Shown here piece after piece: positions 9,977 to 18,578 of a stretch of DNA of 64,000 nucleotides. Location of the stretch: assembly GCA_002490665.1 (NCBI GenBank), contig DKUL01000056.1, positions 30,305 to 94,304 on the forward strand. The letters run 5' to 3'. The notes under the pieces are model-generated. The model worked only from the letters and a program-made list of their open reading frames with translations, was not told the DNA's origin and ran no database searches. This stretch comes from Lachnospiraceae bacterium UBA7205. Lineage in GTDB: Bacteria; Bacillota; Clostridia; Lachnospirales; Lachnospiraceae. Position 1 is the stretch's first letter; each line of letters begins with the position of its first letter. The position numbers were made by a program, and so were the translations under genes.

Positions 9977-10726
9977 TCATTCATACGTATCACCTTTAAA
10001 ATCTTCTTTTGGAATAATAATATCTACTGTCTGCTTCTTATTGTTATCATTATTAAAAAGAACTGCAAAACCACTTTCTTTGGATTTTGTCACATTTAAT
10101 GTATAATATCCATCATCGCCAAGTGTAAGTCCTATCCCTGGCCATGTTATATCATCAAATCCTCCAGCCCAATCACTTCCATTATGATTAGCATAAAATG
10201 CTTTGACAGAAGCCCAATTAAGAGAGTTTTTAAAATGCAATATTACCTCTACCTGTTCCTCAACAGGATTTTCTTCTTCATCGCCCAGAAATTCATTACT
10301 CTCTTCTTCCGTCGCTTCTGTTTCTGTCTCTGATGCTGTTTCTGTCTCTGCCGCTGTCTCCGTCTCTACTGTAGAAGACGTCGTTGTCTCGGTATTTCCA
10401 CCCTCACTGGTTTCTTCCGACCCATCACCAGTCTGCGTGGATTCCGCTATCGCCTCACTCCTTTCCTCATAATTTGTCTCCTCTGAATCAAGGCTCTTCT
10501 GAACCTCACCGGATTCTTCACCGTCACTGTCATTACCCTCGTCCACATTGCCGGTTTCGGCTTCTCCATCAAACTCTTGTGTTTCACTTTCCGCTGCCCA
10601 TACAGTCGAAAGCATGCCTGATGAAGTCTGTACGTTGGAAATGACCATGGCAAACACCAGTATCAGACTTAACATACTATTTGCTATGCTGCGTTTCTTC
10701 CTACAGAATTTCTTTTTTTGATCCAT
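9977..10726 (-). CDS. Secreted N-terminus of the amylase-pullulanase (signal peptide and CBM26-like domain)
   Basis: 249 codons: a basic N-terminus, a hydrophobic stretch and a probable cleavage site after TVWAA, then a long Ser/Thr/Glu-rich linker (about 50-155) and a starch-binding domain resembling CBM26 (about 160-249). It ends at TGA 9979-9977, inside the last strand of that domain. The same frame continues with W-I-W-L-I-D-G-V into the 2890-codon catalytic part. 9955 and 10726 differ by a multiple of three, so no frameshift is involved. ATG 10726 is preceded by AAAGGAG. Taken as written, the cell would secrete only this binding module. Restored, the protein is about 3147 residues. Confidence 0.8.
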   Translation of the reverse strand: MDQKKKFCRKKRSIANSMLSLILVFAMVISNVQTSSGMLSTVWAAESETQEFDGEAETGNVDEGNDSDGEESGEVQKSLDSEETNYEERSEAIAESTQTGDGSEETSEGGNTETTTSSTVETETAAETETASETETEATEEESNEFLGDEEENPVEEQVEVILHFKNSLNWASVKAFYANHNGSDWAGGFDDITWPGIGLTLGDDGYYTLNVTKSKESGFAVLFNNDNNKKQTVDIIIPKEDFKGDTYE

Positions 10727-11419
10727 ACTTTTTCTCCTTTCTTTTTGCAGAAAACAGCCTTAATGGGAAACCGTTTTCTATCTCATTGTTACAAAAGGAC
10801 ATTTCCAAGAATGTCCCCTTTGTAAAGATAATTTATCTTATCGTATTTTCATGCAAAAAGTCAATATATGAGCGAACTTTTTCGAAACAATCAGCATTGT
10901 GCACTTTTATTTTTGTTTTATTTGGTACTAATTTTCGTAATCTGTATAATATGCACTTTTTTTTAAGCAAAATTAATATGCAAAATTAATTTTTTGCCAC
11001 ATCCTCCCAGAAAGCATCTGAAAAACATAAAAAAATACCAAATGAAAATTACTTTCATTTGGTATTTTTTTATGTTCCATACATTCATTCCAATATTACA
11101 AAATAGTTTTGATAACCCTGTACACATCACTCTGCATTTACCATATCCTCCCCAAAAACTTTTTAAATGGAAATTTCAGATTATTTACGAGCTGCGCATG
11201 ATTGATATCACTCGAACTCTTTTTCAAGTTTGCTGCAAGTTCTGTTTTTCATTGCATTTTCTCTATAAATCGTATCATTTTGATACGGTTTTGTTACTTG
11301 TTTATGTGTTTTCAAATCTAGTGTACCCATACATGGATTTTCATATCTTCTTCACACCTTATCCACTTTGAGTAAAATCGCAAAAAGAACAAATACACCT
11401 TGCATCGGCATCAATATCT
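10727..11419. other. Intergenic region: amylase 5' region and shared terminator
   Basis: I see no convincing gene; open frames here lack ribosome sites and family features. Bases 10765-10779 (GGGAAACCGTTTTCT) match 13 of 15 positions of the CcpA cre consensus, which fits catabolite control of a starch gene. An inverted repeat around 10792-10829 (ACAAAAGGACATT against AATGTCCCCTTTGT) could form a leader hairpin. A strong terminator-like repeat occupies 11026-11076. The remainder to 11419 is AT-rich without recognisable content. Confidence 0.45.
11026..11076. terminator. Bidirectional terminator-like inverted repeat
   Basis: A near-perfect inverted repeat of about 22 bp with A-runs on the left and T-runs on the right is usable in both directions. 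It isolates the amylase gene from the helicase operon, whose last gene ends 344 bases away. Confidence 0.75.
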
Positions 11420-14140
11420 CTAATTAAGCACAGTCCTTTTCAATAATGCAATATCTTTATTATCATTTCTCGGCTGTATTGATGTAAGAATCTTCTCTTG
11501 AACTTCTGGAGACCAATAAATCTTCAAATGTTTTCTTGCTCTTGTAATTGCAGTATAAAAAATATTATGACTAATATTTTCATCTACCTCATTAGTTATA
11601 ACAACCTTTACTGAATCAAATTCCAATCCCTGTGCTTTATGAATAGATACCGCATACGCAACTTGAAACGGAACAATAGTATTAGACGTAATGTCATCGT
11701 CATCATCTTCGCTTCGTCTTTTATATACCGAAAAGCGAACTACTGTATTATCACACTCATATTCATCAACTATTTCAAAATCTTTCCCGGATGCATCTAA
11801 ACCATCTAATATTTTATCTAACTCCACATCAAATATAATCATTTCCCCCATAGCCGAATCAAATGTTGTTTCTATACCTCTAATTACTCCCTTCATATTA
11901 TTGTAAATAACTGGAGCAAATCTTTCAGACTCATTAAACAAAATTGGATCACCGACTTTAAATTGTTGTAATCCCCATTCGTGAGCTTTATTCTCATTAC
12001 TCTCTTGCAAGAACCTATTTAAATTATTAATACCATACAGACCATCATAGTTTAAACAAAGAATTATTTCATCTTTTTCTACTTTAACAAAAACAGAATC
12101 ATCTAGTCTCCTTGAATACTCTGGGCGAGAAATCAACTCACTAACATTATCTGTCATATTCCTAACACGATCCCAAAGCTCAAGCAATCGTTCATCTTCA
12201 CTTCTAAATGGTGCCAATAACTCATATACAGATGTTTTTGAAATGAACTGTTTCACAATACTGAACCAATTTCCAAATCTAATTGATGCAATTTGAAATG
12301 TATCTCCCACAAGGAGAAGTAACTTAAATGAAGCCTTTTCCAGCACCTTCCTCATATGAGCATTGCTTACTGTACTGGATTCATCAATAATAAGAATATC
12401 ATATTCTGTTTTGACCCTCGAATTTGAAATAAACTTAGCAATGGTTAAATATTCACAATTTGCCACATTCACTTTTCTTTTTAAATTATCAACTGCCGGA
12501 TTTGTCTGTGCCAGAAAGAGTTTGTCTTTATCCGCAAAATACTGTGACATTAATTTAATAAAGGTTGATTTCCCTGTACCCGCAGCACCATACAAAACCC
12601 CTACCATAGAATGAGCAAATAATTCTTTTAACACATCTTTCTTTTCATCACAATAAAATGCTGTATTTTCATTCGCTAGCCACGCAGAAACCGCAATCGA
12701 ATAATTCTGCAATCCATTTGTAGATAATTGAACAAGTCTATCTAATATATATTTGCAATCCTCCACATAACTATAAATAAATGCGTGATTATTTTGCACT
12801 CTGATTTCGCTCTGAGGTCTATGTCCAAAGTATAACCTATTGTTGTATCGCTTTATTAAAGCATTTACATCCCCATATCCCTCCAACTCGCCAATCTGTG
12901 TAAATAATGTTCCATTAACTTCTGCATTTATCTTGATATGACGCGCCAACAATTGATCTATTTTATCCTTATAAGTTATGCAATCCAATAATACACTATA
13001 TCTAACCGTGTGGTCTATCGGAGAAAAATTAAAGGGTATTTTATCAAACGGAATACATCCGTTTTTTAAGTATAAAGAAAAATATCGACTCTTCACACTA
13101 TAATATTGAGACTTAATCATGTTGTTATTCATTGAGTATAACAATAAGCGCAGGATATTCTCTCCTGCCATATTATTATTTATTATTCTTCTGCATTCTG
13201 ATAATGCATTTAAAACAACTGTCACTTGTGCTTTATCTCTAATCGATTGTTCTAATATTGCATACTCTTTCTTAGACATGCAAACAATATCAACAAGATT
13301 AATCCTATATCTTGTCATAAATTGACATAAACTTCTCGTTTCTGAATGCCCTGCATCATTTCTTGTGCCTGTTATAATACCACAAAAATTTTTAAATTCG
13401 CAGTCACGAATTGCCACTTCCCACCCTATAATTACATTTATAGGCATTCTTTTATTCATTATTTCTATATCGGTTGGAACAACCAGAATCCTTGAAGCAT
13501 AGTTACTCATAATTGGAATTTTCGTAAACGCAATAAGACGGTCCGTTTTATTATTCCTATCCGTAGCTTCACAGAATGTAATCTCAAAATAGCGGCTTCC
13601 CTTTACAAAAAAAGGTTTTATCTTCTGAATATAAAAACGGCTTCCCTTTGTACAATTTTCAATTATGCCAAATTTTTCAATTTCTTCTGCTATTTTATTA
13701 TAATACTCTTGCATCTTAGGATCTATATTTAAAGGAAACTTTTCTAAATTTTGCAAAACCGGAAAATTATAATTGTCAAAAAGAAATTTTCTTATCTCAT
13801 ACAAATAATTATAATATTTAAGCATTAGGCGCTCTGAATTTTCCTCGTCCGGCTTATAGTGCGAAACCACCATCTGTAAGAAATCATGAAATCTCGCAAT
13901 ACTTTTATATTGCCCTTTTGATTCGACATATTTTATACCTTTACAAAGGTTTTCATAATTATCTTCAATATCCTGATTGTTTGCATATATTTTTAACATT
14001 ATATGCTCAACAAAATGGCGCAAATCTGTGACAACATCCTGTGCCACCTCTCCTCTATCATCTCTTTCAATATTTTCAATATGACGGCAAATCGCATTAT
14101 CTATACGATGTATTTCTCTATCTATTTTCTCCGTAGACAC
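11420..14140 (-). CDS. SF1 (RecD/UvrD-type) helicase with a long unknown N-terminus
   Basis: 906 residues. The C-terminal half is a superfamily I helicase: Walker A GAAGTGKST near 517, Walker B LIIDESS near 585, and motifs V/VI as SIHKAQGLEFDS and YTAITRARK near 830-860. The first 480 or so residues match nothing I recognise. Start is GTG 14140 with GAGAGGG ahead of it. It is the last gene of a minus-strand run with the Tcm/TcmP pair, 121 bases downstream of tcm. In this setting a DNA-unwinding or remodelling role in defence is plausible, but function is inferred. It lacks the nuclease signatures of RecB or AddA. Confidence 0.75.
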   Translation of the reverse strand: MSTEKIDREIHRIDNAICRHIENIERDDRGEVAQDVVTDLRHFVEHIMLKIYANNQDIEDNYENLCKGIKYVESKGQYKSIARFHDFLQMVVSHYKPDEENSERLMLKYYNYLYEIRKFLFDNYNFPVLQNLEKFPLNIDPKMQEYYNKIAEEIEKFGIIENCTKGSRFYIQKIKPFFVKGSRYFEITFCEATDRNNKTDRLIAFTKIPIMSNYASRILVVPTDIEIMNKRMPINVIIGWEVAIRDCEFKNFCGIITGTRNDAGHSETRSLCQFMTRYRINLVDIVCMSKKEYAILEQSIRDKAQVTVVLNALSECRRIINNNMAGENILRLLLYSMNNNMIKSQYYSVKSRYFSLYLKNGCIPFDKIPFNFSPIDHTVRYSVLLDCITYKDKIDQLLARHIKINAEVNGTLFTQIGELEGYGDVNALIKRYNNRLYFGHRPQSEIRVQNNHAFIYSYVEDCKYILDRLVQLSTNGLQNYSIAVSAWLANENTAFYCDEKKDVLKELFAHSMVGVLYGAAGTGKSTFIKLMSQYFADKDKLFLAQTNPAVDNLKRKVNVANCEYLTIAKFISNSRVKTEYDILIIDESSTVSNAHMRKVLEKASFKLLLLVGDTFQIASIRFGNWFSIVKQFISKTSVYELLAPFRSEDERLLELWDRVRNMTDNVSELISRPEYSRRLDDSVFVKVEKDEIILCLNYDGLYGINNLNRFLQESNENKAHEWGLQQFKVGDPILFNESERFAPVIYNNMKGVIRGIETTFDSAMGEMIIFDVELDKILDGLDASGKDFEIVDEYECDNTVVRFSVYKRRSEDDDDDITSNTIVPFQVAYAVSIHKAQGLEFDSVKVVITNEVDENISHNIFYTAITRARKHLKIYWSPEVQEKILTSIQPRNDNKDIALLKRTVLN

Positions 14141-14261
14141 TTCTTTACCCTCTCTTTATGTATTATTCTCAATCATACTTGAAGAACAAAACACCATTCG
14201 TCCTGCAATGTCTTATGCTACTATAATTCCATAAATTTACTCTTACACATCCTTTCCACAT

Positions 14262-15038
14262 CTATTCCATTGTGATTGTTTTTTCCTTAATATGACAAAG
14301 TATATTCCTCTTTTTACAAAACTCAATTACATATTCTGCCTGCTCATTATAAAACTTTTTATGTTGCTTATAAGCAGATACCTCCTTGCAGTAATTAGTC
14401 CGCCCAAAGATAATTTTATCTGTAAATGATATTGCTTCTAATAATTCACTCAACTTCTGATCAATCAAATTTGGTGTTGGATACGGCTCAATGCTTACCC
14501 ATGTTTTACAACCAGCATCATGCAATGCTTTCATAGCCGCCAATCTTGCTTGATATGTTGCTGTATATGGTTCCATCTTTTTTCTATAATCCTCATCTAA
14601 CGAAATCAGTGTAATACCATATTCATTATCCCTAGAGTAATTCGCAAGTTCTATCGGAAGTATACCCTTTGTCAAAACTGTACATTTTATATCTGCTTGA
14701 TTAAGCATCTGAATCGCATCTAAACTCATTTGTGCAATTTCATCATATTCATACATAAACGGATCTGTCGTAAAACACAATTGAACGGACTCAATCTTAT
14801 CTTTTAATTTTGGTATTTCCTGTTGGAGAAGTTGTAACGTATTTGACACCAAATAAGGCTGAATCCATTGCTCATATGTTTGAATTTTCCCGAATCGCTT
14901 TTTCTGCAAAAAAGCATAACATGGAAATTTACAGCCATGCGCACAGCCCAGGACATGATTCATAGTATAATCACCATACTCCACGCCCGTTTCATAGAGC
15001 ATTGTCTTTCGTTGTATATAACCAGCCACTTTCTTCAT
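14262..15038 (-). CDS. Three-Cys-motif radical-SAM-like protein (TcmP partner)
   Basis: 258 residues resembling the SplB/DUF5131 (phage Gp37/Gp68) branch of radical SAM proteins. The cysteines are C32, C36 and C40, spaced C-x3-C-x3-C, one residue longer than the usual C-x3-C-x2-C. The region around residues 60-200 has the alternating pattern of a TIM-type barrel (for example TVLTKGILP, GITLISLDEDY, VSIEPYPTP). Its ATG overlaps the tcmP stop codon (ATGA), so the two are translationally coupled. Such proteins occur beside three-Cys-motif partner proteins. The reaction is unknown, and Fe-S binding is inferred from the cysteines only. Confidence 0.7.
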   Translation of the reverse strand: MKKVAGYIQRKTMLYETGVEYGDYTMNHVLGCAHGCKFPCYAFLQKKRFGKIQTYEQWIQPYLVSNTLQLLQQEIPKLKDKIESVQLCFTTDPFMYEYDEIAQMSLDAIQMLNQADIKCTVLTKGILPIELANYSRDNEYGITLISLDEDYRKKMEPYTATYQARLAAMKALHDAGCKTWVSIEPYPTPNLIDQKLSELLEAISFTDKIIFGRTNYCKEVSAYKQHKKFYNEQAEYVIEFCKKRNILCHIKEKTITME

Positions 15039-16285
15039 GATTGCAGTCTCCTAATTATAACGCTACGTCCTCCCTTTTCTTCCATAAATCTTGATGGTTG
15101 TCTGGTTTTTCCTGTAAATTGTGGTTGCCTGCAAATCTGTATAAACCCATCCGTTTCCAATTCTTTAAGAGCGTCATTAACCATATTAATATAGCCAATC
15201 AAACCATATTTTCCATAAAATTCCGCCAGCAATTTATTCAAATGCACTTCACCTTTATAGTTTTGTAAATAGGAACACATCTTCTTTTTCACATCATAGA
15301 TAGTTGTCTGTTTCCCCGAACTATCGGTACTCACATCAGACATAAAATCGAAAATCGACATCTGTCCCTCTCTTTGTATATTCAGCACTAATTCATCTGT
15401 CCTCTTCAACATATTTTGTGCCATCAACAAACATCCATCTTCATGATTACATACATGAATCAATCTATACTTCGGATGATTTGTCTTTTTTATCTGTATT
15501 GGCATATCAAGAACATATGTGTATCTTTTCTGTAGCTGTTGCTTATAACAGGCTGACAACCTTTCCTCTGCCTGATAACCATCAATTTTTCCTGCATTAA
15601 AATCATTAACTATATCCTGCCAATAAGTTCCATCTGCAATTTTATTGAGCAGTTCAACCGACTTTTGACTGGAATCAACCTGTATCGGAGAATATTCAAT
15701 CAAATCATCAAGGTCTGTTAATGCGGCATCTTTCGTATAATCTACCTTTAAAACCCTGCAAGCCTCTCTAAAAAATCCAAAAGAATTAAAATTTATCAGC
15801 ATCTCAAATGATGCGAAAGCAAACATTGAAAATCTATCAAACAATTCAGAATCTAATGCCTGAATCCCATATGGATCAATATACAGAAACACATTGTAAT
15901 TTCTTTTATTCTCAAGAACCTTAATTATTTTTTCTTCATATTTTCCAGATACAATAATAGGCTTCCACCTAAAGTCTCCATAGTCTCTCAAATTCTTTTC
16001 AAGTTCAAGCGCATAATTTAAATCAATAAAGCACATATCGATACTTGCATTTTCTGATTTTGTACTTGCCATGCACTCTTTCCGAACATTCAAAGCTATA
16101 ATTGGCGAACCCGGTTTCCCATCGTCAAATCTTCCTTTACCTGAAAAACAATCTACATAAAAAACAGGATGTTTTGTCGTCAAGATTTTTTGAAAGTACG
16201 GTTTCAGATAGGCACCAAGCAAGGTATCTTTTATTTCTGACCAGTCTTTTTTCTTTGCAAAAAAATTTCTATTATCTTTTGGCAT
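15035..16285 (-). CDS. tcmP: Three-Cys-motif partner protein TcmP
   Basis: 416 residues from ATG 16285, chosen because AAGGGG sits 6-7 bases before it; a TTG start at 16330 lies inside a palindrome and lacks a ribosome site. The N-terminus has YVDCFSGKG followed by YIDPYG, which resemble motifs I and IV of Rossmann-fold methyltransferases, so a nucleotide- or SAM-binding fold is likely. The C-terminal about 100 residues look like a winged-helix DNA-binding domain. Family members sit beside three-Cys-motif proteins, as here with a 4-base overlap. The pair is sporadically distributed and often found among defence genes. Biochemical role unknown. Confidence 0.8.
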   Translation of the reverse strand: MPKDNRNFFAKKKDWSEIKDTLLGAYLKPYFQKILTTKHPVFYVDCFSGKGRFDDGKPGSPIIALNVRKECMASTKSENASIDMCFIDLNYALELEKNLRDYGDFRWKPIIVSGKYEEKIIKVLENKRNYNVFLYIDPYGIQALDSELFDRFSMFAFASFEMLINFNSFGFFREACRVLKVDYTKDAALTDLDDLIEYSPIQVDSSQKSVELLNKIADGTYWQDIVNDFNAGKIDGYQAEERLSACYKQQLQKRYTYVLDMPIQIKKTNHPKYRLIHVCNHEDGCLLMAQNMLKRTDELVLNIQREGQMSIFDFMSDVSTDSSGKQTTIYDVKKKMCSYLQNYKGEVHLNKLLAEFYGKYGLIGYINMVNDALKELETDGFIQICRQPQFTGKTRQPSRFMEEKGGRSVIIRRLQS

Positions 16286-16326
16286 TAGAATCCCCTTATT
16301 ATTTTTCTTATCACTATTTAAATTTT

Positions 16327-16355
16327 CCAATTCACTACACAGTGTGTAGCGAATT
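16327..16355. repeat. Near-perfect palindrome upstream of tcmP (copy B)
   Basis: An odd-centred palindrome with core CTACACAGTGTGTAG and AATT-containing arms, one mismatch between arms. It lies immediately after the stop of the DUF1016 nuclease gene and about 40 bases before the tcmP ATG. The 16-base core is identical to that of the palindrome at 17381-17409 on the other side of the nuclease gene. Confidence 0.8.
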
Positions 16356-17367
16356 ACTCTAATTTATTTTCATTATACATCAATTTATTACGCTCTAATT
16401 CATCTTGAAGTTCCTCCACTGTTGGCAACACTGTCATATACTTAGACGCAAATATCTGTTCACTCTCATTCAAAACAGAATATTTTACTATCGTTTCGTC
16501 TTTATCCGTACAGAAAATAATGCCTATCGTCGGATTATCATCTTCCTGCTTCTTCAAATCATCAAACATACGAATATACATATCCATCTGTCCTATATCC
16601 TGATGTGTCAGTTTATGCGTTTTCAAGTCTATCAGCACAAAACATTTCAAAATATAATTGTAGAATACCAAATCTATATAAAAATCTGCCGTTTCCGTAC
16701 AAATATGCATCTGCCTGTCCACAAAACAAAATCCTTTACCCATTTCCAGCAAAAATTTCTGTAAATGACTAATAATAGCGTTTTCTACATTCTTTTCAAC
16801 AATTCTTCCATTATCTTTAATCCCCATAAACTCCAAAACATAAGGATCTTTCACAAATTGTGGAATCTGCCCTGTTTTATCTGGAAACTGCGTTGAAAGA
16901 ATCCGCTTATAATAGCCTGATTTTATGTTACGCTCTAATTCTCGGACTGACCAACACTCTGTGGCAGTTTCTTTCAAATAGAAATCTCGTTCTTCGGCAT
17001 TTTCTAATCGCATAATCGTTCTAAGATGCGACCAGTGTACTTTCCCAATCATTGAATAGCCAAAAGAATCCTGCGGAAATGTCACATATAATTGTCTGCA
17101 ATTTTTTATGTTTGCAATAGAAAAACCTGTGCCATACTGATCAGACAATTCCTGCGCCAGCCTTTTAATAATATATAAGCCATACTTCGCTTTTGCCGAG
17201 CCTCTCAACTCCTGCTCCACAATACGTTTTCCAACATTCCAATACGCATAGGTCATAATATCATTTGCCACCATATAGGCATTGCTTCTGGCATTTTCTA
17301 AAATATCCCGCACATCCTTATAAAATTGACGTTCTTCGTCTCCATCAATTAATTCAAATTTTGTCAT
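16354..17367 (-). CDS. DUF1016/YhcG-family PD-(D/E)xK nuclease
   Basis: 337 residues from ATG 17367 (AAAGGG just ahead); a TTG-started extension to 17406 would read through a palindrome and is rejected. The N-terminal half is the DUF1016 helical domain (YWNVGKRIVEQE, then SIANIKNCRQLY). The C-terminal half is a restriction-like nuclease fold with FYIDLVFYN and LIDLKTHKL, giving the D...D-x-K metal site. Family members are restriction-like nucleases common in defence islands and inside type I restriction operons. Here the gene is bracketed by two nearly identical palindromes, suggesting it arrived as a cassette or is separately regulated. Confidence 0.85.
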   Translation of the reverse strand: MTKFELIDGDEERQFYKDVRDILENARSNAYMVANDIMTYAYWNVGKRIVEQELRGSAKAKYGLYIIKRLAQELSDQYGTGFSIANIKNCRQLYVTFPQDSFGYSMIGKVHWSHLRTIMRLENAEERDFYLKETATECWSVRELERNIKSGYYKRILSTQFPDKTGQIPQFVKDPYVLEFMGIKDNGRIVEKNVENAIISHLQKFLLEMGKGFCFVDRQMHICTETADFYIDLVFYNYILKCFVLIDLKTHKLTHQDIGQMDMYIRMFDDLKKQEDDNPTIGIIFCTDKDETIVKYSVLNESEQIFASKYMTVLPTVEELQDELERNKLMYNENKLE

Positions 17368-17380
17368 TATATCCCTTTCT

Positions 17381-17409
17381 GAATTGGCTACACAGTGTGT
17401 AGCCAATTC
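17381..17409. repeat. Perfect 29-base palindrome upstream of the DUF1016 nuclease (copy A)
   Basis: Two 14-base arms (GAATTGGCTACACA and its complement) around one central base, ending 14 bases before the nuclease start codon. This position suits an operator or a leader hairpin. It shares its core with the palindrome at 16327-16355. Confidence 0.85.
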
Positions 17410-17467
17410 AAAATTTTATTTTTTGCTATATAAAATGTTATAGTGAAAACTTTCTACCACTTAACTT

Positions 17468-18577
17468 TTACAATTTTTGTTTGACAGGCTTTAATTTATA
17501 AACTTGCGATTTGTTAAGCTCCATTTTATAGCACTCAATCCCTTTTTCTCTAGCAATATCTTTAAGGATTTTTTCATTTATACTGTTAATTCTACTCCCT
17601 AAATAAATAGCAACCGAATTTTTCTTTACAACTGAATGTGCCTCATAGAAAAAATCCTGTCTATAATTTGAACAAAATAATCGCCATTCCTTTTCGGGTT
17701 TCCATTCTGATGATTTATGTATGGCAATCTTTGATAACATCGAATTATCCGGACATGGCATTACTTCATTTATCCATTTTGAATTATTGATAAATCCGCA
17801 TTTACACAAAATGTCAGACAACAACCAATATCGGAACATATATAGTGCATATTCTGTCGCATCATATCTTTTATTATTATATATTATAGGATATATATGG
17901 CATAACATCGGATAAAAACATTCTTTCCCTAATTGATGACACTCAGGACAATTATTTAACTTCCCATTTCTAAAATCGTAACCTAATGCAAATCCCGTTC
18001 CATTTTCAGCATAATGTCCCCACATCATTGCAGAACCAATATTCTCACTAAAGCAAGCAAATTTCACGCCCTGCTGTATTAATGAAGTTATCTCATTCAA
18101 TTTTTTCGACAAATTATCTTGTATATATTTCTTAAAATCAAAAGCAAATTTCTCAATATCTTGTTGCGATAATTCTTGAATTATTTTTAACCTTTTCTCT
18201 ATTTCTTGATCTGGCAATAAATCCTTTATTAGTTTTGGAATGCTTTGCGTACTCTTTAGATTCAATATATTTAAATAGAACTTCTCATCATGTAACGGCT
18301 GCAGCCACTCTTTGATTTTCTTGCTGTCATAATATAAGCACGTGTCATAATCATCATTGACATCGCTTCCTCTTGACACCCAAATCTGATTCTTATAAAA
18401 CGCATCAAAATTTCGTTCTGAACATTGACGGAAACGATATAATCGTGATGGAAGCATATCCTCAACAATGGTACTGATCGGTCTCATTAACTGTGTCTGC
18501 TGTTCCATTCCCATATTAGATGGAATCTTAATGCTTTCCAAAACTGTTTCAAATTCCTTGATTTTGCTATTTTTCAT
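17468..18577 (-). CDS. DUF2971 family protein
   Basis: 369 residues with the DUF2971 hallmarks: an N-terminal LYRFRQCSERN, ACFSEN, then MWGHYAENGTGFALGYDF near 185-205, and a C-terminal WKPEKEWRLF. A Cys/His cluster (CPECHQLGKEC) in the middle could bind metal. The family has no established activity and is frequent in mobile and defence regions. Its ATG lies one base after the stop of the DUF262/HNH gene, so the two are translationally coupled and probably belong to one unit. No secretion signal or membrane segment is visible. Confidence 0.75.
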   Translation of the reverse strand: MKNSKIKEFETVLESIKIPSNMGMEQQTQLMRPISTIVEDMLPSRLYRFRQCSERNFDAFYKNQIWVSRGSDVNDDYDTCLYYDSKKIKEWLQPLHDEKFYLNILNLKSTQSIPKLIKDLLPDQEIEKRLKIIQELSQQDIEKFAFDFKKYIQDNLSKKLNEITSLIQQGVKFACFSENIGSAMMWGHYAENGTGFALGYDFRNGKLNNCPECHQLGKECFYPMLCHIYPIIYNNKRYDATEYALYMFRYWLLSDILCKCGFINNSKWINEVMPCPDNSMLSKIAIHKSSEWKPEKEWRLFCSNYRQDFFYEAHSVVKKNSVAIYLGSRINSINEKILKDIAREKGIECYKMELNKSQVYKLKPVKQKL

Positions 18578-18578
18578 A

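Noticed and set aside
9977..9979. UGA decoded as tryptophan genome-wide
   Set aside because: TGA is used as a normal stop here (rnpA, tcmP, the DUF262/HNH frame itself, the gene at 58246-58674), so a recoded genetic code is not supported.
10681..11371. Open frames on the plus strand upstream of the amylase gene
   Set aside because: Low-complexity AT-rich translations, no ribosome sites, and they run over a leader hairpin and a terminator; no family resemblance.
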